A stretch of DNA of 57,793 bases from Candidatus Neomicrothrix sp. UBA2517. GTDB lineage: Bacteria; Actinomycetota; Acidimicrobiia; Acidimicrobiales; UBA8592. The notes beneath the pieces are model-generated. The model searched no databases. It was given only the letters and a program-made list of their open reading frames with translations, and was not told where the DNA came from. The stretch spans positions 1 to 57,793 of the forward strand of contig DDNP01000031.1 in assembly GCA_002341185.1 (NCBI GenBank), read 5' to 3'. Positions 17,243 through 26,026 of this stretch are shown piece by piece; the stretch's first letter is position 1, and each line of letters starts with the position of its first letter. Position numbers and translations under genes: made by a program.

Positions 17243-18014
17243 TAAAAAGCCGATTTACCCTGAAAGCCGTGAGCTGTTAAAGGGTAAGGCGATCGTTATC
17301 ACAGCAGCAGCAGGGTCAGGAATCGGCTTTGCCACTGCTAAGAGATGTGCCGAGGAAGGAGCCAAGGTTCTTTTATCGGATACGCATGAGAACCGATTAA
17401 GCGATTCTGTAGCTTCGCTTCAAAGGAAAAATTTTGACGTTTCTGGCATGACATGTGACGTTACAAAGGAGAATGAAGTTCAAGACCTTCTTAATTATGC
17501 TGTGCAAGAATTCGGCACTGTGGACGTGATGATAAATAATGCGGGGCTTGGGGGGCAATCAGATCTCATCAACATGACAGATGAAGAATGGGAAAAAGTA
17601 TTGGACGTCACGCTAAATGGAACAATGAGGTGCACCCGGGCGGCACTTCGGCACATGATCCCAATTAGAAAAGGTGCAGTAGTTAACAACGCCAGTGTAG
17701 TCGGATGGCGAGCCCAGAAAGGCCAATGTCACTATGCTGCCGCAAAGGCAGGTGTTATGGCGTTAACAAGGTGTGCAGCTATGGAGGCAGCTGATGCCGG
17801 GGTAAGAGTTAATGCAGTCGCACCAAGCTTTGCTTCTCACCCATTCTTGGAGAAAGTAAGTGATCCGGTTCTCTTAGAAGAACTAGAAGCAAAAGAACCC
17901 TTTGGGCGTGGTGCCCAACCCTGGGAGATAGCTAACATCATAATTTTTCTGGCGAGCGACTTAAGTGGATATATGACTGGGGAATGCGTTAGTGCTAGTT
18001 CCCAGCACCCATAA
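17232..18014 (+). CDS. ipdF: IpdF-like SDR (5-hydroxy-HIP/HIC-CoA dehydrogenase type)
   Basis: 260 aa, GTG with AAGGA upstream, starting 11 nt inside the previous gene. It has AAGSGIGFATAKRC in place of the usual TGxxxGxG, NNAGLGG, a Ser in NNASVVGW and YAAAKAG, and a C-terminus YMTGE...SSQHP. These segments match my memory of mycobacterial IpdF (Rv3559c), which oxidises or reduces the C5 hydroxyl/ketone of the indane intermediate from rings C/D. Its place between fadA6/SDR and mcr, with ipdABC nearby, supports this. The exact stereochemistry of the substrate here is inferred. Confidence 0.85.
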   Translation: METNKKPIYPESRELLKGKAIVITAAAGSGIGFATAKRCAEEGAKVLLSDTHENRLSDSVASLQRKNFDVSGMTCDVTKENEVQDLLNYAVQEFGTVDVMINNAGLGGQSDLINMTDEEWEKVLDVTLNGTMRCTRAALRHMIPIRKGAVVNNASVVGWRAQKGQCHYAAAKAGVMALTRCAAMEAADAGVRVNAVAPSFASHPFLEKVSDPVLLEELEAKEPFGRGAQPWEIANIIIFLASDLSGYMTGECVSASSQHP

Positions 18015-18031
18015 AGAAAGAGGGCATTAAA

Positions 18032-19171
18032 GTGCCAGGACCCTTAGAAGGATTACGCGTTTTAGAAATCTCTGGCATTGGACCTGCCCCGTTCGCAGGT
18101 ATGTACCTATCCGATTTGGGTGCTGAAGTTATACGTATAGGGCGAGCAACAAAAAATAGTAATCCATTAGCATCTCAATCAGGTCCATTAGAACGGGGGA
18201 AGGTATCAATTAATGTCGATCTCAAAACAGAAGAAGGTATTGAAATTGCCTTAAAGCTTACTGAACGCTCAGACGTTTTTCTAGAAGGTTTTAGACCAGG
18301 GGTTGCTGAGAAATTAGGTTTAGGTCCTGAAGACTGTTTTCCGAGAAACACAAAGCTCGTATATGGAAGAATGACCGGTTGGGGACAAGAGGGTCCCCTA
18401 TCTCAAGCTGCTGGTCATGACATAAATTACATAGGCTTGGCAGGTCCTCTCGCCCATATCGGTAGAAATAATCAGCCTCCCTCAGTTCCGCTCAACTTGG
18501 TTGGTGATTTTGGTGGTGGTTCACTATTCCTTGTTTCAGGTATCCTTTCAGCGTTATTTGCCGTTTCTAATGGGAAAGATGGGCAGGTAGTGGATGCAGC
18601 GATGATAGACGGGGCCGCTTACCTAGCTTCTCCTTTATTCTCGGCGCATCAGTCAGGATTTTGGAGCAACGATCGTGGAACAAATCTGCTTGATTCTGGA
18701 GCTCCCTTTTATGATGTATATGAATGTAAATGCGGAAATTACTTAGCGGTTGGAGCCATAGAGCCTCAATTCTACCAAGAACTTCTGGACGGTCTTGGGT
18801 TTGATTCAGAAGAGATGCCTGCTCAGAATGACAAAGAGTATTGGAAAGAAACTAAGCAAAAGTTTGCAACTCAGTTCTTATTGCATGAGAGAACAAATTG
18901 GCTTGAGGTTTTTAAAGGTACGGATGCGTGTGTGACTCCAGTTCTAAACATGGGTGAAAGTCAACTACATGAACACGCTAAAGCACGTGAAGCATTTTTT
19001 GAAACCTGTGGTGTCATGCAACCGAAACCCGCACCAAGGTTCTCCCTTACAGCGACAACCCCTTCACCAACCTCGGAGAGTCCGGGTGGGAGTACGGCCA
19101 AGATTCTCAAATCAATTGGATTCAAGCACGATCAAGTACAGGATTACTTTGCAAGAGGAATTGTAAGTTAG
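18032..19171 (+). CDS. mcr: Alpha-methylacyl-CoA racemase (CaiB/BaiF class III family)
   Basis: 379 aa, GTG behind AAAGAGGG. The catalytic residues of the racemase line up by position and context: H129 (AGHDINYI), D159 (VGDFGGGS) and E244 (GAIEPQF), each offset by three from M. tuberculosis MCR. The C-terminal motif APRFS is also present. The enzyme epimerises the alpha carbon of 2-methyl-branched acyl-CoAs; in sterol degradation it converts the 25R side-chain CoA ester to the 25S form accepted by beta-oxidation. Last gene of the fadA6 operon, it ends 7 nt from the convergent LLM gene. Its presence fits the CYP142-like P450 at 35858. Confidence 0.9.
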   Translation: MPGPLEGLRVLEISGIGPAPFAGMYLSDLGAEVIRIGRATKNSNPLASQSGPLERGKVSINVDLKTEEGIEIALKLTERSDVFLEGFRPGVAEKLGLGPEDCFPRNTKLVYGRMTGWGQEGPLSQAAGHDINYIGLAGPLAHIGRNNQPPSVPLNLVGDFGGGSLFLVSGILSALFAVSNGKDGQVVDAAMIDGAAYLASPLFSAHQSGFWSNDRGTNLLDSGAPFYDVYECKCGNYLAVGAIEPQFYQELLDGLGFDSEEMPAQNDKEYWKETKQKFATQFLLHERTNWLEVFKGTDACVTPVLNMGESQLHEHAKAREAFFETCGVMQPKPAPRFSLTATTPSPTSESPGGSTAKILKSIGFKHDQVQDYFARGIVS

Positions 19172-19178
19172 ATACCCC

Positions 19179-20192
19179 TCACAGAACCAACTCTGCCATA
19201 GTACGCATCGTGGATAAATCATTAGCCCCGATAATTAGTGTGGTAACTGGAGATTTTTTCCATAACTCCAATCGCTCTTTAATTCTTCCAAGAGGTCCGA
19301 CCAGTGAAATTTCATCTGCGAAATCGTCTGGAACCGCCTGAATAGCTTCATTTCGTTTCCCAGAAAGGAATAAAGTCTGGATCTTATTTGCATCTTCCTC
19401 ATACCCCATTCGAGCCATTAAATCGGTATGGAAGTTGCGATTCTGTGCCCCCATCCCTCCTATGTAGAAGGCTAATATTGCCTTCTGCATTAAAAGACCT
19501 TCGGATATGTTATTGCAGATTTTAACATTTACGTTCACTGCTATTTCAAAAGATTTTTGTTCTTTCAAGTCAGGTGTTTCGTATATCTCCGGTCTGCTAG
19601 GGGAATAATACAGAGGAAGCCAGCCATCGCATTCATCAAAAGCTAACTCGATATTCTTTGGGCCTTCAGCACCTAGAAAAATTGGTATATCGGCTCTCAA
19701 TGGTTTGTTTATAAGTTTTAGAGGTTTGCCTAAACCCCAGGAGTTGGGAGCTTCTTTGGGATAAGGCAACGGTAGGTTTGGGCCAGAAGCAGTAACGGGT
19801 TCTTCCCTTCGAAGGATCCTCCTAATTATCTTAATAGTTTCTTTTGTTCTAGCTATTGGTTTCCCAAATGGTTGTCCATGCCACCCTTCAATAACTTGAG
19901 GGCCGGACACACCTAACCCTAAACAGAATCTTCCTTGTGATAGTCCATCAAGTGTCATGGCTTGCATTGCGAGCATTGCTGGCGTTCTTGCTCCTAATTG
20001 AGCGATTCCTGTAGCTAATTTGATTCTGCTTGTATGCGCTCCAACCCAACTTAAGGGAGTGAATGCATCGCTACTATAACTCTCGCCTGTCCAAAGCGAG
20101 TCGTACCCAAGACTCTCTGCCTCAATTGCAACTGAGACAATGTCTAGTCTCGGTTCTCCTGTCCAATACCCGTATTGAGCCCCAAGCTTCAT
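19179..20192 (-). CDS. LLM-class flavin/F420-dependent oxidoreductase
   Basis: 337 aa. It has the luciferase-like TIM barrel pattern: MKLGAQYGYWTG start, SLWTGES near residue 35, GIAQLGARTPA near 62, and RFCLGLGVSGPQ around 88-99, a phosphate/cofactor loop typical of F420-dependent MTMR-like members. The cofactor (F420 or FMN) and substrate cannot be decided. Its ATG directly abuts the TGA of the upstream metallo-hydrolase gene, so it is the third gene of a minus-strand operon (SDR, MBL, LLM) embedded in the steroid region. Confidence 0.85.
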   Translation of the reverse strand: MKLGAQYGYWTGEPRLDIVSVAIEAESLGYDSLWTGESYSSDAFTPLSWVGAHTSRIKLATGIAQLGARTPAMLAMQAMTLDGLSQGRFCLGLGVSGPQVIEGWHGQPFGKPIARTKETIKIIRRILRREEPVTASGPNLPLPYPKEAPNSWGLGKPLKLINKPLRADIPIFLGAEGPKNIELAFDECDGWLPLYYSPSRPEIYETPDLKEQKSFEIAVNVNVKICNNISEGLLMQKAILAFYIGGMGAQNRNFHTDLMARMGYEEDANKIQTLFLSGKRNEAIQAVPDDFADEISLVGPLGRIKERLELWKKSPVTTLIIGANDLSTMRTMAELVL

Positions 20193-21194
20193 TCATCTCA
20201 CCAGTTCGAAAATTCCATCTGCAGACGGGGTTCCATCTGTTTTAACTATATTTTTTTCTACCATATGGATAAGGTGGCTGAAGACGGACTGTCCCGCAGC
20301 CATATGAAGGATATGGGGAGTCTCAACATACATTTCTGTTACCAGTTCTGGGATTGTCTTGCTCCCAAGCGTTAGAGAATCAAATATCTGGTTTTCGCGA
20401 TTTATTCTATGATCAATTAAAGCGGATGTGAATTTAATCGGGTCAGGAATTCGAGGCCCATGAGTTGGATAGAAAAATCTATCTTTCCTATCAAGAAGCA
20501 TAGCCAAGCTCTGCATATAATCATTCATAGACCCTTCAGGTTCAGGAATCACTGAAGTGCTCCACCCCATAACATGATCTCCCGAAAAAAGGGATTGCTC
20601 TTCTTTGTATCCAAAGCAAAGATGATTAGAAATATGGCCGGGTGTATGTAAAACCTCTAAGGTCCAAGTGCCTCCAGTTATTACATCTCCATGTCCGATT
20701 TCTATGTCGGGGCTAAAAGCCATATCGCCCGGTTCATCTTGTTCATGATCTTCATTATCATTTGAGGAATCAGGCATACTTTTGCGTAACTCCTCTATTT
20801 CCTCCTCAGTTGGGTACAACGTATCCCAAGTAGTCGGTTTAGCAAGAAGAGCAGACTCTTCTGAAACCGTTGGGTGGCTACTGAAACCCAGGATAGGAGC
20901 TCCCGTTGAGGTTTGGAGGGCCCTGCTAGCGGGTGAATGATCTCTATGGGTATGCGTTGCAATGATATGAGTAATCTCCTCCCCTGAAACGGCTGAAAGA
21001 ATCGCCGCAACGTGCTCTTCATTTTCAGGGCCAGGGTCGATAACAGCAACCTGCCCATGTCCGACTATGTAGGTTCCTGTTCCAGTGAAAGTGAATCTCC
21101 CAGGGTTGTTCGCAACTACTCTTCTAATACCTGAAGTAACTTGCACGACCTCTCCATATTTCGGATCAATATCTGTAACGTAGGGAATGCTCAA
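20193..21194 (-). CDS. Metallo-beta-lactamase-fold hydrolase, LACTB2-like
   Basis: 333 aa. The zinc signature THTHRDHSP (about residues 80-88) and downstream LHTPGHISNH and SGDHV give the HxHxDH...H...D set for two metals. The C-terminal 80 residues look like a winged helix, as in LACTB2/glyoxalase II-like hydrolases. An insertion between about residues 139 and 155 is strongly acidic (SSNDNEDHEQDEPGD) and unusual. It may hydrolyse a thioester or lactone from the surrounding acyl-CoA pathway, but a nuclease role is possible for this family. Its start overlaps the SDR stop (ATGA). Confidence 0.82.
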   Translation of the reverse strand: MSIPYVTDIDPKYGEVVQVTSGIRRVVANNPGRFTFTGTGTYIVGHGQVAVIDPGPENEEHVAAILSAVSGEEITHIIATHTHRDHSPASRALQTSTGAPILGFSSHPTVSEESALLAKPTTWDTLYPTEEEIEELRKSMPDSSNDNEDHEQDEPGDMAFSPDIEIGHGDVITGGTWTLEVLHTPGHISNHLCFGYKEEQSLFSGDHVMGWSTSVIPEPEGSMNDYMQSLAMLLDRKDRFFYPTHGPRIPDPIKFTSALIDHRINRENQIFDSLTLGSKTIPELVTEMYVETPHILHMAAGQSVFSHLIHMVEKNIVKTDGTPSADGIFELVR

Positions 21195-21982
21195 GGTTCA
21201 AGCCTCCCCAAAGGATCAACTGCATCGAGATAAGTTGGTCGTTCACCGCCACCATCGAGAACTATGTTGGAACCAGACATCCATTCGGCTGAATCTGAAG
21301 CCACAAATAAGCACGTATTAGCGATATCTTGCGGCGTTCCCATACGTCCTGATGGTATTGCAGAGGCAATCTTTTCAACTGTGTTATCGTCCCCATAGAA
21401 AATTCTGCTCTCATCAGTTAAGATCAAGCCAGCGCTTATTGAAACGACACGAATTTCCGGCCCCCATTCGAGAGCAAGGGTTTGTGTAACGTTAATTATT
21501 CCTGCTTTAGCCGCCCCGTAAGCTACCCCAAACGGGTTCGGTCTCATACCGCTCACGCTAGAAATATTAATGATAACTCCTGTTCCTGAGGAAGCTTTCA
21601 TTAATTCTCCTGCAGTCTGCGAGAAAATGATAGGGGCTATTAAATTTAAATCAATAATACTTCTTGTAAATTTTTCGCTCGCAGAAGATGAATCAGCAGG
21701 TGGAGCTCCACCTGCGTTATTTACAAGGATGTCTAGTCTGCCGTATTGGGTTTTGCAGTATTCAATAACTTTTTTTATCTCGTCTGATTTGCGGACGTCA
21801 CAATTTATGAAGTTCGCTTTTCTATCCGAAACGCTAATCTCATTTTCAGGAAAAGTTCGTGCACAAACAATTACATCTGCTCCAGCATGAAGAAAAATAT
21901 CAGTAATTGCCCGCCCTATTCCTCTTGATCCTCCAGTTACGATAGCTACTTTACCATCTAAGCTATTTTCTATACTTTTCAC
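21191..21982 (-). CDS. SDR-family oxidoreductase
   Basis: 263 aa, GTG behind GAGGG. It has TGGSRGIG, NNAGG, a Ser in NISSVSGM, YGAAKAG, and a C-terminal DGGG. It is the FabG-like classical type of normal length. It leads the minus-strand operon SDR-MBL-LLM and is divergent from ipdA across a 113-bp region that carries a 19-bp palindrome. Shared control with ipdABC is therefore plausible. Substrate not assigned; a steroid or acyl-CoA alcohol is the contextual guess. Confidence 0.88.
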   Translation of the reverse strand: MKSIENSLDGKVAIVTGGSRGIGRAITDIFLHAGADVIVCARTFPENEISVSDRKANFINCDVRKSDEIKKVIEYCKTQYGRLDILVNNAGGAPPADSSSASEKFTRSIIDLNLIAPIIFSQTAGELMKASSGTGVIINISSVSGMRPNPFGVAYGAAKAGIINVTQTLALEWGPEIRVVSISAGLILTDESRIFYGDDNTVEKIASAIPSGRMGTPQDIANTCLFVASDSAEWMSGSNIVLDGGGERPTYLDAVDPLGRLEP

Positions 21983-22002
21983 GATTCGCCCTCGAGCTAT
22001 AA

Positions 22003-22021
22003 AATAAGTACTTTACTTATT
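22003..22021. promoter_or_regulatory. 19-bp perfect palindrome between SDR operon and ipdABC
   Basis: AATAAGTA-CTT-TACTTATT: 8-bp arms at 22003-22010 and 22014-22021. It starts 21 bp upstream of the minus-strand SDR start and ends 75 bp before ipdA, the ideal place for an operator controlling both operons. The inner AAGTACTT resembles the AAGnnCTT core of the mycobacterial KstR2 operator, though the flanking C/G of that motif are absent. A TetR-family operator is the likely reading; no such regulator gene is in the window. Confidence 0.55.
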
Positions 22022-22095
22022 GTGCCAGATGTTAGTAGCAATTGAGTTACCCGAAGATTTTATCTAGCCTTATAGAGAAAGAAATGTGAGTTAAC

Positions 22096-22971
22096 GTGCC
22101 TAATAAAATCTTAACCGAAGAAGAGATAATATCGGAGATAAAAGACGGAATGACCATTGGCGTAGGTGGTTGGGGTTCACGAAGGAAACCTATGTCCCTT
22201 GTTCGTGCAATCATCAGAGCTGGGATAAAAGATCTGACTATCGTCAGTTATGGTGGTCCTGAAATTGGTTTATTATCTGCCACCGGTCAGCTACGTAGAG
22301 CTGTGTATGGTTTCGTATCGTTGGACTCAATACCGTTAGAGCCGCATTTCCGTATCGCAAGACAAACTAAATCAATTATTGCTTCAGAATTTGATGAGGG
22401 AGCTTTCTATCTAGGTTTACTTGCCGCAGCGCATAGAGTTCCCTTCTACCCAACACGCGCTGGGTTGGGGTCCGACATGTTAAATATGAATCCTGACCTG
22501 GAACTAGTTACATCACCATACGCTGATGAAAGCGGGGAATACGAAAAACTAGTCGCCATCCCAGCGTTTGAGATTGATGTCTCTTTAATTCATATGAATA
22601 GGGCAGATAAAGCAGGAAACGGACAGTTTTTGGGCCCAGACCTCTTTTTCGATGATTTATTTGCAATGGCTGCAAAGAAGACATTTATGAGTTGCGAGTC
22701 AATTGTTGAAACCGAAAATTTCCCTACCTATGGGAGCGTTCATACTCTAAAAATTCCTAGAATATTTATTGATGGTGTCATTGAGGCACCGCTTGGCGCA
22801 CATTTTACTGAATGTCCGCCAGACTATGGACGTGATGAGGAATTCCAAAAGCTCTATGCTTCAACAGCAAAAGATACTGAGTTGTGGAATAAGTTTAAAT
22901 CTCAATTTTTAGACCTTGGGAGTCATTCTGAGTATTTGAAATCTTTAGATTCATTTAAGGAGAGTCAATGA
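22096..22971 (+). CDS. ipdA: IpdA-like subunit of the steroid ring-cleaving CoA hydrolase
   Basis: 291 aa, GTG. GVGGWGSRRKPM near residues 22-33, SYGGPEIGLL near 51-60, YGFVSLDS and RAGLGS match mycobacterial IpdA (Rv3551) as I recall it. E101 in FDEG corresponds to the Glu reported as catalytic (E105) in that enzyme; this is unlike ordinary class I CoA transferases, which use a Glu in the other subunit. IpdAB hydrolyses the last carbocyclic ring (ring C) of the steroid nucleus as a CoA ester. It begins the ipdA-ipdB-ipdC-acyl-CoA dehydrogenase operon and overlaps ipdB by 4 nt (ATGA). Confidence 0.9.
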   Translation: MPNKILTEEEIISEIKDGMTIGVGGWGSRRKPMSLVRAIIRAGIKDLTIVSYGGPEIGLLSATGQLRRAVYGFVSLDSIPLEPHFRIARQTKSIIASEFDEGAFYLGLLAAAHRVPFYPTRAGLGSDMLNMNPDLELVTSPYADESGEYEKLVAIPAFEIDVSLIHMNRADKAGNGQFLGPDLFFDDLFAMAAKKTFMSCESIVETENFPTYGSVHTLKIPRIFIDGVIEAPLGAHFTECPPDYGRDEEFQKLYASTAKDTELWNKFKSQFLDLGSHSEYLKSLDSFKESQ

Positions 22972-23720
22972 GACGAGCCGATGTATGTGTTGTCCAGATT
23001 GCTGAATGTTTCCGTGACGATGCAGACATTCTTTGTAATCCAATCGGTATATCTCCTATTATTGGAGGTCGACTAGCAAAAGCCACATTCGCAAATGAAG
23101 TCGTCATGACTGATGCTGTTTCAGTTTTAGCTGCCAATATTATCCCTTTAGGAGATGAGACAGCAGAACGTGTTGTTGAATCATATGTTCCTTACAGAAC
23201 AATATTCGATATCGTCTGGTCAGGTCGCCGACATGTAATGATGGGTGCTACACAAATAGATCAATTTGGTAATCAGAACATTGCTGCAATTGGGGGATAT
23301 GAGCAACCTAAAGCTCAGCTTTTAGGTTTACGAGGCGCACCAGGGAACCTCATAAACCACCGAACAAGCTATTGGATTCCCAAACATTCAACCCGTAGTT
23401 TTGTCAAAGGTGTGGATGTTGTCTCAGGCCCCGGGTATGACAAAATGCGTAGCTTGGGAGCCCCAAGTAATAAATATCATGATGTTCATCGAGTTGTCTC
23501 TAATCTTGGCGTATTTGACTTTTTAACCCCTGATAACCGGATGAGAATAGTTTCAGTGCACCCTGGGGTGTCAGTTGAGGAAATTCGAGAGCACACAGAA
23601 TTTGAAATAGAAATCCCCGAAATATTAGAAGAAAGTAGATTTCCTACAGAGATTGAAATTGACTTAATAAAGTCAATAGATCCCGATGGACTGAGATACT
23701 CTGAGGTAGACGATGAGTGA
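22968..23720 (+). CDS. ipdB: IpdB-like subunit of the steroid ring-cleaving CoA hydrolase
   Basis: 250 aa, ATG overlapping the ipdA stop with AAGGAG upstream. RRADVC at the start, WSGRRHVMMGATQIDQFGNQN, GAPGN.INH.TSYW, VDVVSG.GYDK and HRVVSNLGVFDF closely follow mycobacterial IpdB (Rv3552). Class I CoA-transferase beta fold, expected to form an alpha2beta2 complex with IpdA. It overlaps ipdC by 8 nt, so the three are translationally coupled. Function inferred from family and operon order, which is the same as in M. tuberculosis (Rv3551-3553). Confidence 0.9.
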   Translation: MRRADVCVVQIAECFRDDADILCNPIGISPIIGGRLAKATFANEVVMTDAVSVLAANIIPLGDETAERVVESYVPYRTIFDIVWSGRRHVMMGATQIDQFGNQNIAAIGGYEQPKAQLLGLRGAPGNLINHRTSYWIPKHSTRSFVKGVDVVSGPGYDKMRSLGAPSNKYHDVHRVVSNLGVFDFLTPDNRMRIVSVHPGVSVEEIREHTEFEIEIPEILEESRFPTEIEIDLIKSIDPDGLRYSEVDDE

Positions 23721-24786
23721 ATATCACCGAAAACTAAAGACGCCTTTCTGCAAAAAATTAGGGATTGATTATCCTATTATTCAGACCGGCATGGGCTGGG
23801 TTTCAACAGCTAAATTGACTGCAGCTACAAGTTCTGCTGGAGCAATCGGATTTTTAGCTACAGCTACGCAAACATTTGAAGAGATGAAGAAAGCTGTTTG
23901 GGAAATCAAAGAAAATACCGATAAACCGTTTGGGATAAACGTAAGGACTGACTCCCCAGATATAGATGATCGACTTAGCTGGGCGATTCAAGAAGGAGTG
24001 AAAGTTGTCTCTTTCGCTCAAGCACCAAATCCGGACATGGTTAAAAAACTATCGGATAGCGGTGTCATTACAATTCCTACTATCGCAGCCCGTCGTCATG
24101 CCGAAAAAGTTGCTGAATGGGGAGTAGATGCCGTGATCGCTCAAGGCCAAGAAGGTGGAGGCCATACAGGTGAAGTACCTACAGCGGTACTGGTACCTCA
24201 AGTTACAAAAGCGATTGACATACCTGTTTTTGCAGCGGGAGGTATCACTGATGGCAGAGGTCTCGTAGCTTCTTTAGCGTGGGGGGCTCAAGGTATCGCA
24301 ATGGGCACACGATTTTTATTGTCCCAAGAAAGTGAAGTCCCACAAGCTGTTAAGCAGGCATATTTCAATGCCGATGTTACAGATACGGTAAGAACGAGAT
24401 CCGTAGATGGGGTCCCTCAACGCGTCATCAATTCTCAGATGGTTAAATCTCTTGAACGCAATCGAATTATAAAATTCCCAACTGCATTAAAAAATGCACT
24501 TAAATTTAGACATGCAACAGAGGCATCAGTATCTGACCTTTTGACAGAAGCGCTTTCGATGAAAAAAAACCAAGATATGACCTGGGCGCAAGTATCTCTT
24601 GCAGCCAATGCGCCAATGCTAACGAAAGCAACAATGGTTGATGGAAATACTGAAATTGGGATTATGCCAACTGGGATCGGTCTCGGGGTTATTGCTTCAG
24701 CTCCTTCAGTGCTTGATATCATACATGGCATTATGGCGGAGGCATCTGAATGCCTTAACGCTCTTACGGATAACAAAGCCTTATAA
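23713..24786 (+). CDS. ipdC: IpdC-like flavin oxidoreductase (nitronate monooxygenase family)
   Basis: 357 aa, ATG inside the end of ipdB. The NMO/2-nitropropane dioxygenase TIM barrel is clear: IIQTGMGWVS near the start, AQGQEGGGHTGEV (FMN phosphate loop) near residues 139-151, AAGGITDGRG and MGTRFL. In this genomic setting it corresponds to IpdC (Rv3553), which acts on a hydroxylated indane-CoA intermediate of ring C/D degradation. Length equals the mycobacterial protein. On sequence alone an enoyl-ACP reductase FabK-like or nitronate monooxygenase label would be possible; the operon decides it. Confidence 0.85.
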   Translation: MSEYHRKLKTPFCKKLGIDYPIIQTGMGWVSTAKLTAATSSAGAIGFLATATQTFEEMKKAVWEIKENTDKPFGINVRTDSPDIDDRLSWAIQEGVKVVSFAQAPNPDMVKKLSDSGVITIPTIAARRHAEKVAEWGVDAVIAQGQEGGGHTGEVPTAVLVPQVTKAIDIPVFAAGGITDGRGLVASLAWGAQGIAMGTRFLLSQESEVPQAVKQAYFNADVTDTVRTRSVDGVPQRVINSQMVKSLERNRIIKFPTALKNALKFRHATEASVSDLLTEALSMKKNQDMTWAQVSLAANAPMLTKATMVDGNTEIGIMPTGIGLGVIASAPSVLDIIHGIMAEASECLNALTDNKAL

Positions 24787-24793
24787 AGGAAAT

Positions 24794-25963
24794 ATGGATC
24801 TCACCTTTTCAACTTCGGAAATTGCATTCCGCGATGAAATCCGAACATGGCTCAATGAGCACAAGCCTGTTGACCAATGGCTTCCAATGGATACCGAGGT
24901 TGGTTTTGAACAACACAGAATTTGGGAACAGCAACTTTTCGATGCTCATTGGTCTGTCCCTAGTTGGCCTGAGAGGTATGGAGGACGTGACTGCTCTCTT
25001 ATAGAGTGGCTTATTTTTGAAGAAGAATACTATTTATCAGGAGCACCAGGGCGAGTTAACACGAATGGCATAACATTGCTCGGCCCCACTCTTTTTGAAT
25101 GGGGGACAGAGAAACAGAAAGATAGGTTTTTGTTGCCAATGGCTCAAGGCAAAGAAATATGGGCTCAAGGGTGGTCAGAGCCCAATACTGGTAGCGACCT
25201 TGCAAGTCTATCTACTACAGCGGTTAAAGACGGGGAAAAGTATCTGCTAAACGGTCAGAAGACCTGGTGTTCAAGAGGAGCATGGGCTGACTGGATTTTC
25301 TGCATTGTTAGAACTGATCCAGAAAGTCAGCGACACAGTGGCCTAAGTTATCTACTAGTTCCAGGAGATGCACCAGGGATAACAAGAAGACCGGTTTCCC
25401 GACTAGATGGTGAACCCGCATTTGCTGAAATTTTTTTCGAGGATTGCGAGGTGGCTACTGATAATCTCCTTGGAGGTGAAGGAGAAGGGTGGAAAGTAGC
25501 TATGGCAACTGCAAGTAGCGAGAGGGGCCTAAATCTACGAGCGCCTGGTAGGTTTTTGGCGGCTGCTAACCAACTTGTGAAACTATACAAAAGCCTGATC
25601 CAAAATAAACAGTCAATATCACCAACATTATTTAATAAAGTTGTTGATGGTTACACTGCAGCACAAGCATACAGGTGGCAAGTTTTCTCTAAAGCCTCAT
25701 CTCTCATGCATGGAGGAACTATGGGCGCTGAAGCTAGCTACATGAAAATATTTTGGTCAGAGTTAGATGTTGATCTGCATACGACAGCATTAGAGCTGCT
25801 TGGCGAAAGAGGGGAATTGCTGTTCTCAGCTCGAGATGCTACCGAAGAACACAATTGGATGAGTGGCTACTTGTTTTCGTTATCAGGACCTATATATGCA
25901 GGAACAAATGAGATACAAAGAAATATTGTTGCTGAAAGAGTTCTAGGACTGCCACGGAAATGA
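24794..25963 (+). CDS. Acyl-CoA dehydrogenase, catalytic-type subunit (FadE26/29/30-like)
   Basis: 389 aa from ATG at 24794 with AAAGGAA upstream; the open frame extends further 5' but that part overlaps ipdC and is not ACAD-like. WSEPNTGSDLAS (FAD/substrate loop) and NGQKTWCSRG are standard. The catalytic Glu is the one in SSERG (IVD-type position near 240), as in mycobacterial steroid FadE enzymes; the alternative site reads YAGTNEIQR with Ala instead of Glu, consistent with that. FAD-dependent desaturation of a CoA ester. It is followed by a shorter ACAD at 26027 that probably is its partner. Confidence 0.88.
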   Translation: MDLTFSTSEIAFRDEIRTWLNEHKPVDQWLPMDTEVGFEQHRIWEQQLFDAHWSVPSWPERYGGRDCSLIEWLIFEEEYYLSGAPGRVNTNGITLLGPTLFEWGTEKQKDRFLLPMAQGKEIWAQGWSEPNTGSDLASLSTTAVKDGEKYLLNGQKTWCSRGAWADWIFCIVRTDPESQRHSGLSYLLVPGDAPGITRRPVSRLDGEPAFAEIFFEDCEVATDNLLGGEGEGWKVAMATASSERGLNLRAPGRFLAAANQLVKLYKSLIQNKQSISPTLFNKVVDGYTAAQAYRWQVFSKASSLMHGGTMGAEASYMKIFWSELDVDLHTTALELLGERGELLFSARDATEEHNWMSGYLFSLSGPIYAGTNEIQRNIVAERVLGLPRK

Positions 25964-26026
25964 GAACAGAACTTAAAAACCGGTATGACTTTCCGTGGAA
26001 ATTATTACTAATGGAATTGGCACTCA

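Noticed and set aside
24638..24793. N-terminal extension of the acyl-CoA dehydrogenase
   Set aside because: It overlaps ipdC, has no ACAD-like sequence and no ribosome site; ATG at 24794 has AAAGGAA and begins the family's normal N-terminus.
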